A program made the translations under genes and the position numbers. 64,000 nucleotides of DNA, from the NCBI GenBank assembly GCA_036877525.1, contig JAZGTH010000068.1, positions 4,575,501-4,639,500 of the forward strand, in the 5' to 3' direction. Shown one piece after another: positions 58,871 to 64,000 of the stretch; the stretch's first letter is position 1; the number at the start of each line of letters is the position of its first letter. The notes under the pieces were generated by a model, which was not told the origin of the DNA, ran no database searches, and saw only the letters and a program-made list of their open reading frames with translations. The DNA comes from Chromobotia macracanthus. Lineage: Eukaryota > Chordata > Actinopteri > Cypriniformes > Botiidae.

Positions 58871-61256
58871 TAGTAATTAGCTAAAAAATGTCATTCATTT
58901 ATTCTACCCTAGTTAAGACCAATGATGGTGGAAACGGCCACCATCAACAAAGCATCAGCTAATTGACAGTTATATTGATATGCAGTTTGAAGCCCAATTT
59001 TCCTACATTTTCTAGATAATTTCATTATCGTTTATAACCCACCAATTCTCACTGGTGAACCACTGCTCTAAAACACACAGACTCTGAGCTGTGGTCTGAC
59101 TGCATTGTCTTGAAACTTTCAAAAACAAAATTAGAAACTATAAGGAACTATATGCTCAGTCCAGGAACAGACTGAAAAGTACAGAAAGTTTGAGGACAGT
59201 TACAGGACATACAGAACTACGCTTGCAACTTGTTACACATGTTGTGCAATAAAACACAACCTGACATTACAGAAGACTGTAATTAATTACTCTTTCACAG
59301 CTTCTCCTAAAACCACACAGAGTGGAATGAATGAAGGAAGAATAAACAAACAGAAACACACATCCTGTCACAATGAACTCTCCTGAAATAAAGCAGAGCA
59401 AATGCGAGATTAACTTTTAATCCATCTGGTTATATTGCACTGTTTGGACAGCAGGGGAACTGTAAATACCCTGGAGTCAGAGTTTTAGTGACACAACACC
59501 TGCTACTGAACCCTGATTGGCTGACGACAGACTATTGTCCTGACAATGACAAAGTCCAAGCTGCAACATGAAATTGTGCTGATATACACAGAGTTGCTAC
59601 CATGAACAATAACACTGAGCACTATAAAACTCTGCCCCACTCACTCCTCCTGCACTTTGAAACAATCGACCAGCAATCAATGTCAGATGATAAATTAATA
59701 ATCTTCAGTAATCTGAAGTGGTTTATGGCAGAATGCAGATTGTGTGAGCTGATCTTGGATCAGTTGCTGCGTATGGACATGTACAGGCATTGACTTCAAT
59801 AACAGTGTGTGCTAGCATATAAAAGATGAGAATGTGTGAAATATTGAGGCACTGACTTTTTACAGCTTAACGTTTTACAAATTAAATAAAGTAAATAAAA
59901 CTAGTGTACAGTAATGTACACTCATCTGGGATAATGTGAACTTTTCATGTGAAAGTAGTTTTGCTGTCCAAAGTGATAAAACACTAAGTGATTCAAGCAC
60001 AGAAAAGCGATGTTTCTTTTTAACATCACATAACATAACATCACATCATACTTTGTTATTGACACTTTACTATTAGGCATGTTTAGGTAATCGTATTGAA
60101 TTATTAGCAAAGAAACTTACTCGGAAGAAAGTTACTTCTCAGTATTATTACAGAATTTCTTAAGAGAGGATCACAGCGCACTCTAGTGAGTTACGTCTGG
60201 GTACTACAGAATTAAAACTAAAATACAGAGATTGTTCTGTATGCTCCAACATCATACAAGCTGTGCTTTTGTCAGACAAAGAGTCATTATTTCAGGTCTT
60301 ATGCCTTTTTGTAACATAATTCCCTCTGAAATATTTACTAAAACGTAACTCCCACTATACAGAAACTACTGACTGATAAGATTTGAAGTATGCGCTCTAA
60401 AGCCACAGTATGTGTGTTTGTGTCTGTGTGTACTATTACACAGCCCACATGGAACAGACTGAGGGCAGCATGGTGTTGATTTATCCTCAAGTGTGACTGC
60501 ATGTGTGTGTGAAGAAAAGGTGTGAGAGTGTCAAACTACACACTCACGATGTTTAACAGTCCACGTGTGGTCTAAAATGAAATCAAGAAACGTTTTTTTA
60601 ACAGGAAAGATATAAAGCTTGAGGTTTGTAACTGCATGATAGGATTAAAATAAACAATTGTATTTCTTATAAACTAAATAACTACACCATACCAGATAAT
60701 TGTGCTGATCTACTTAAACCGATACATCAACCAGCATGACCATTGGGCCAATATTTGCCCATCTGGAAATGATCAGCTTTAAATGTGCCTGATTGGTTGC
60801 TTAGAAAGGTGGTCATCATTTCTGTCATTTTCAAAATGTACTACAAATTGTCAGTGAAAGTGCAAGTGTTTCAGTTCTTGATTCTGTAAAACAAAATCGG
60901 ATATGTCGAAATGTGTTCGTGTAAATTCAGAAACTGTGTATATTCTTTTTAATCATTAAATTTCATTATTTATGTCTCCATTATTTATGTCTCTATCAGT
61001 ATTAAAAACCTTTAAAACCATTAAAAAAACTCATATTAGTCAACTACTAGTTATAGTATTACAGTAGTCGTGTAGTAATTTCTGGTATGGTGTAGTTACA
61101 TCAGCAATTTCAACCATATACATTTGTTTTTGTTGTTTGTGTGTTGTGATGTCCCGTGAGTATGTTTGAATGCATGCTCTCCTAATGCTGTTAGCATGAG
61201 AGAGAAAGTAAAGATTCAGGATGTTTACTATCAGTGTACAAGAGAATCAGGCTCAC
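58871..61256. other. usp2 long-form intron, distal part, no gene seen
   Basis: About 2.4 kb of AT-rich sequence. Open frames are below 65 codons and have no recognisable homology. Confidence 0.6.
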
Positions 61257-61769
61257 CTCTGAGCTCCAATACAAAGGCCCTGAGTAATCCGTCCTTCCCC
61301 TGATAACACACTCTTTGACTGGGTAGACTCCTCGCTCCACTGCTCCTGGTTCACAGATCTCCAGTGTGGCCAGTTCCTGCATCAGGTCCGACTGACTGAC
61401 TGATCTGTGCTGCCTCGACAGGGGAGATGTGCAGATGTACCTGGTTCTCAAAGGCAAGTGCCCCCTCAGCCCATGAACTGGTGCTTTGATCTGCATCCGG
61501 CTGGAGCTTTCACTGCGATGGGCGGTGTGGTGGTCTTGATGGGGTGCAGCTCGCCCACGTTCTGGCTCCTGGGGGAAAAACAGGACCCCTCGATCGAGGC
61601 AAGGGCCCGGGTTTAGGTAGCGGGAGGTGGACGGGGCATACCTGGATAGCTGGGGTTGACCACGGACAATGTATCCAAGGGTGAGGTCGCAGGGGTCGCA
61701 ATAGGAACCGTAAAGGCTTAACAGGGTGGAGCCGGTGGCGTATTTGGCGGGGGAGTAGACTGGAGACAT
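61257..61769 (-). CDS. usp2: usp2 long-isoform first coding exon
   Basis: A 171-codon minus-strand coding segment running from ATG (61,769-61,767) to a consensus donor, TCAGAG|GTGAGC. It ends in phase 0, exactly compatible with usp2 exon 2 at 42,297 (NSKHAQGL...). Joining gives a protein of about 516 residues; the human long form has 605. The segment is Ser/Tyr/Arg-rich and disordered (MSPVYSPAKYATGS at the start, HRSVSQSDLMQEL near the middle). The SQSDL block recalls human USP2a. An acceptor after a pyrimidine tract (TTTTTAACAG) lies near 61,819, so the exon has about 50 nt of 5'UTR. The N-terminal extension of USP2 is not part of the protease fold. The link to usp2 is inferred from strand, phase and position, since the intervening intron is 19 kb. 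Confidence 0.65.
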
Positions 61770-62767
61770 GATCAAGAGGTGAAGAAGACAAGTCAGCCCC
61801 AAGGACGAGAGAGCCAAACTGTTAAAAAGACAAATACAGTGCCCCAAAAACAGATAAAGAGTAGAAATGTTCACTCTCAGCAAATAATCTTGATTATAAG
61901 ATGAGAAAAACATTGAGGAACTTATTTTAATGTCCTTTAAAGCAGGTGCGCAAGGGCCAGCATGATAAATGGTGCTATCTTATGTTACAGTATCAGCTGT
62001 GTGTGGAAGTAGGACATGAGGATGCTAGAGTTACTGCCAGCACCTAATGTACACTGACACTGGAAACACTATCAATAAATACTATAACTGGCGAGTTACA
62101 ATTCTGGATTTTCACCTGACTGACCGGCAACCCTGGAGGAACGGTAGTAATGTTGTGCTGGTACCACCATACAGTGATGGGATCTAGTGGCATCATAATG
62201 TTACCCCATGACACCATGGCACAGGATGCATACACCATTCCTGTAACACTGTACATATAAATGACGTGGTACTGCACAGTACCTCAGTGTAACTACCACA
62301 GGAAAAAACATGGTATTACCATGTTCTACCATACTTCTTGCTCATTTTATTTACAGAAGAACAGGATGCAGGTCTATCTAATAGAAAGCAAGCCTGTATA
62401 CTAGAACAAGAGTGATGTTAAGTCCCTCAGTAAAGGGTATGGTGAATATTGACTAATGAGGGACACACTGCTGACACAAAAACCTTCTGACAACGTTGTG
62501 ACAACATTCATCCAGTACAGACACCATCATAAGGATGCTCCGAGAACACTGTTATAATGTTTACAACGTTATCACTTTACAAAACCTTTCAAAAACGTTA
62601 CAGAAACGTTCCCAATCAACTGAGTTGCATTTACTGATACTGATGTACAGAAGTGCGATGGGATGTGAAAACGTCGAGCCTTTAAGAGGACGTGTTAACA
62701 CATGAGATATAAACATGGTCGAGTAAATCATGTCACACATGTAATGCATCGCTTTTAAGAGCCTTAC

Positions 62768-62900
62768 CGGAGCAACTGCAGCTCATCCCGAGCTGAAGAA
62801 TCCGCTAAAGGTCCAACGCTGTTTCTGGATCGGTCGTTTGGACCGACAGCACATCACCACACAGTCCGACTCGATGTTTGCGCTTTCCGAGCTCTGGATT
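62768..62900 (-). other. usp2: usp2 long-isoform 5'UTR exon and promoter
   Basis: The minus strand ends at a consensus donor (GCTCCG|GTAAGG, boundary at 62,768) and is followed upstream by a CpG-rich stretch to about 62,990. The right end is only a guess because the transcription start is not marked. It pairs with the acceptor near 61,819. An RFX X-box-like half element, GTTGCTATGAC on the minus strand, lies at 62,925-62,935. Confidence 0.55.
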
Positions 62901-62997
62901 TAGGGATCCGCCTCCCAAGCGGTCGTCATAGCAACGCGGATCAGTCGCTCGCGCTGTATCTTTGACGACCGACGCGCGTGTGTATAGCTCACTTCAT

Positions 62998-64000
62998 TCC
63001 CAAATAAAGCATTGAAAATAAATTATAAAGCATTGAAAATAAACATAAAGCATTGAAAATAAACATAAAGCATTGAAAATAAAGATAAAGCATTGAAAAT
63101 AAATTATAAAGCATTGAAAATAAACATAAAGCATTGAAAATAAAGCATAAAGCATTGAAAATAAAGCATAAAGCATTGAAAATAAAGCATAAAGCATAAA
63201 GCATTGAAAATAAATTATAAAGCATTGAAAAAATAAAGCATTGAAAATAAACATAAAGCATTGAAAATAAAGCATAAAGCATTGAAAATAAATTATAAAG
63301 CATTGAAAATAAACATAAAGCATTGAAAATAAAGCATAAAGCATTGAAAATAAATTATAAAGCATTGAAAATAAACATAAAGCATTGAAAATAAACATAA
63401 AGCATTGAAAATAAACATAAAGCACTGAAAATAAAGCATAAAACATTGAAAATAAACATAAAGCATTGAAAATAAAGCATAAAATTGAAAAAATAAAGCA
63501 TTGAAAATAAACATAAAGCATTGAAAATAAATTATAAAGCATTGAAAATAAACATAAAGCATTGAAAATAAAGCATAAAGCATTGAAAATAAACATAAAG
63601 CATTGAAAATAAACATAAAGCATTGAAAATAAACATAAAGCACTGAAAATAAAGCATAAAACATTGAAAATAAAGCATAAAGCATTGAAAATAAATTATA
63701 AAGCATTGAAAATAAAGCATAAAGCATTGAAAATAAAGCATAAAGCATTGAAAATAAACATAAAGCATTGAAAATAAAGCATAAAGCATAAAGCATTGAA
63801 AATAAAGCATAAAGCATTGAAAATAAAGCATAAAGCATTGAAAATAAAGCATAAAGCACTGAAAATAAAGCATTGAAAATAAAGCATAAAGCATTGAAAA
63901 TAAAGCATAAAGCATTGAAAATAAATTATAAAGCATTGAAAATAAAGCATAAAGCATAAAGCATTGAAAATAAAGCATAAAGCATTGAAAATAAACATAA
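62998..64000. repeat. 20/21-bp tandem array with repeated AATAAA, open at the window edge
   Basis: Tandem units built on AAAGCATTGAAAAT plus a variable linker (AAACAT, AAAGCAT or AAATTAT), alternating in irregular order for at least 1 kb and continuing past the end of the window. Nearly every unit contains AATAAA on the + strand. The repeated minus-strand open frames (NALCLFSMLY...) are artefacts of the repeat. Confidence 0.97.

Noticed and set aside
62989..63998. Minus-strand open frames of 100-209 codons
   Set aside because: Repeat translation (NALCLFSMLY type) of the 20/21-bp array in several overlapping frames.

Overview
The window is vertebrate nuclear DNA, most likely from a teleost and probably cyprinid-like. 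It is AT-rich, with small exons bounded by GT-AG introns, CA/TA/GATA microsatellites, many short inverted-repeat elements of types common in cyprinid genomes, a tRNA-Ala-derived SINE and a fish DIRS-like retroelement remnant. Family and function calls come from reading the translated exons and comparing them with remembered vertebrate homologues; no database search was possible.

Layout. (1) 1-16.5 kb, minus strand: the 5' end of a gene read as specc1 (cytospin-B), with one coding exon at 217-403 and a CpG-rich first exon at 16,399-16,512; the roughly 16 kb between them is intron-like and repeat-bearing. (2) 17,464-19,378, plus strand: timm22, a complete four-exon gene for the mitochondrial carrier translocase core. 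(3) 23,948-34,028, minus strand: a complete five-exon TLC-domain gene of the TLCD3/FAM57 family, converging on timm22. (4) 39,355-62,900, minus strand: usp2, a ubiquitin-specific protease. Its twelve-exon short form is complete (398 residues). An upstream coding exon (61,257-61,769) and a 5'UTR exon (62,768 upward) give a predicted long form of about 516 residues. All splice phases agree.

The four genes do not form a pathway. They are a housekeeping mitochondrial import gene, an ER lipid-metabolism-type membrane protein, a cytoskeletal protein and a deubiquitinase. The most unusual structure lies around usp2. Three different tandem arrays sit at or between its two promoters: a 37-bp minisatellite directly upstream of the short-form start codon, a 3.7-kb array of a 75-bp unit in the long-form intron, and a 1-kb array crowded with AATAAA hexamers directly upstream of the long-form first exon and running off the window. 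The 75-bp array produces open frames up to 784 codons on both strands only because 75 is divisible by three; these are not genes.

The remaining sequence is intron or intergenic, with short inverted-repeat elements and microsatellites. No rRNA, functional tRNA or CRISPR array was seen.
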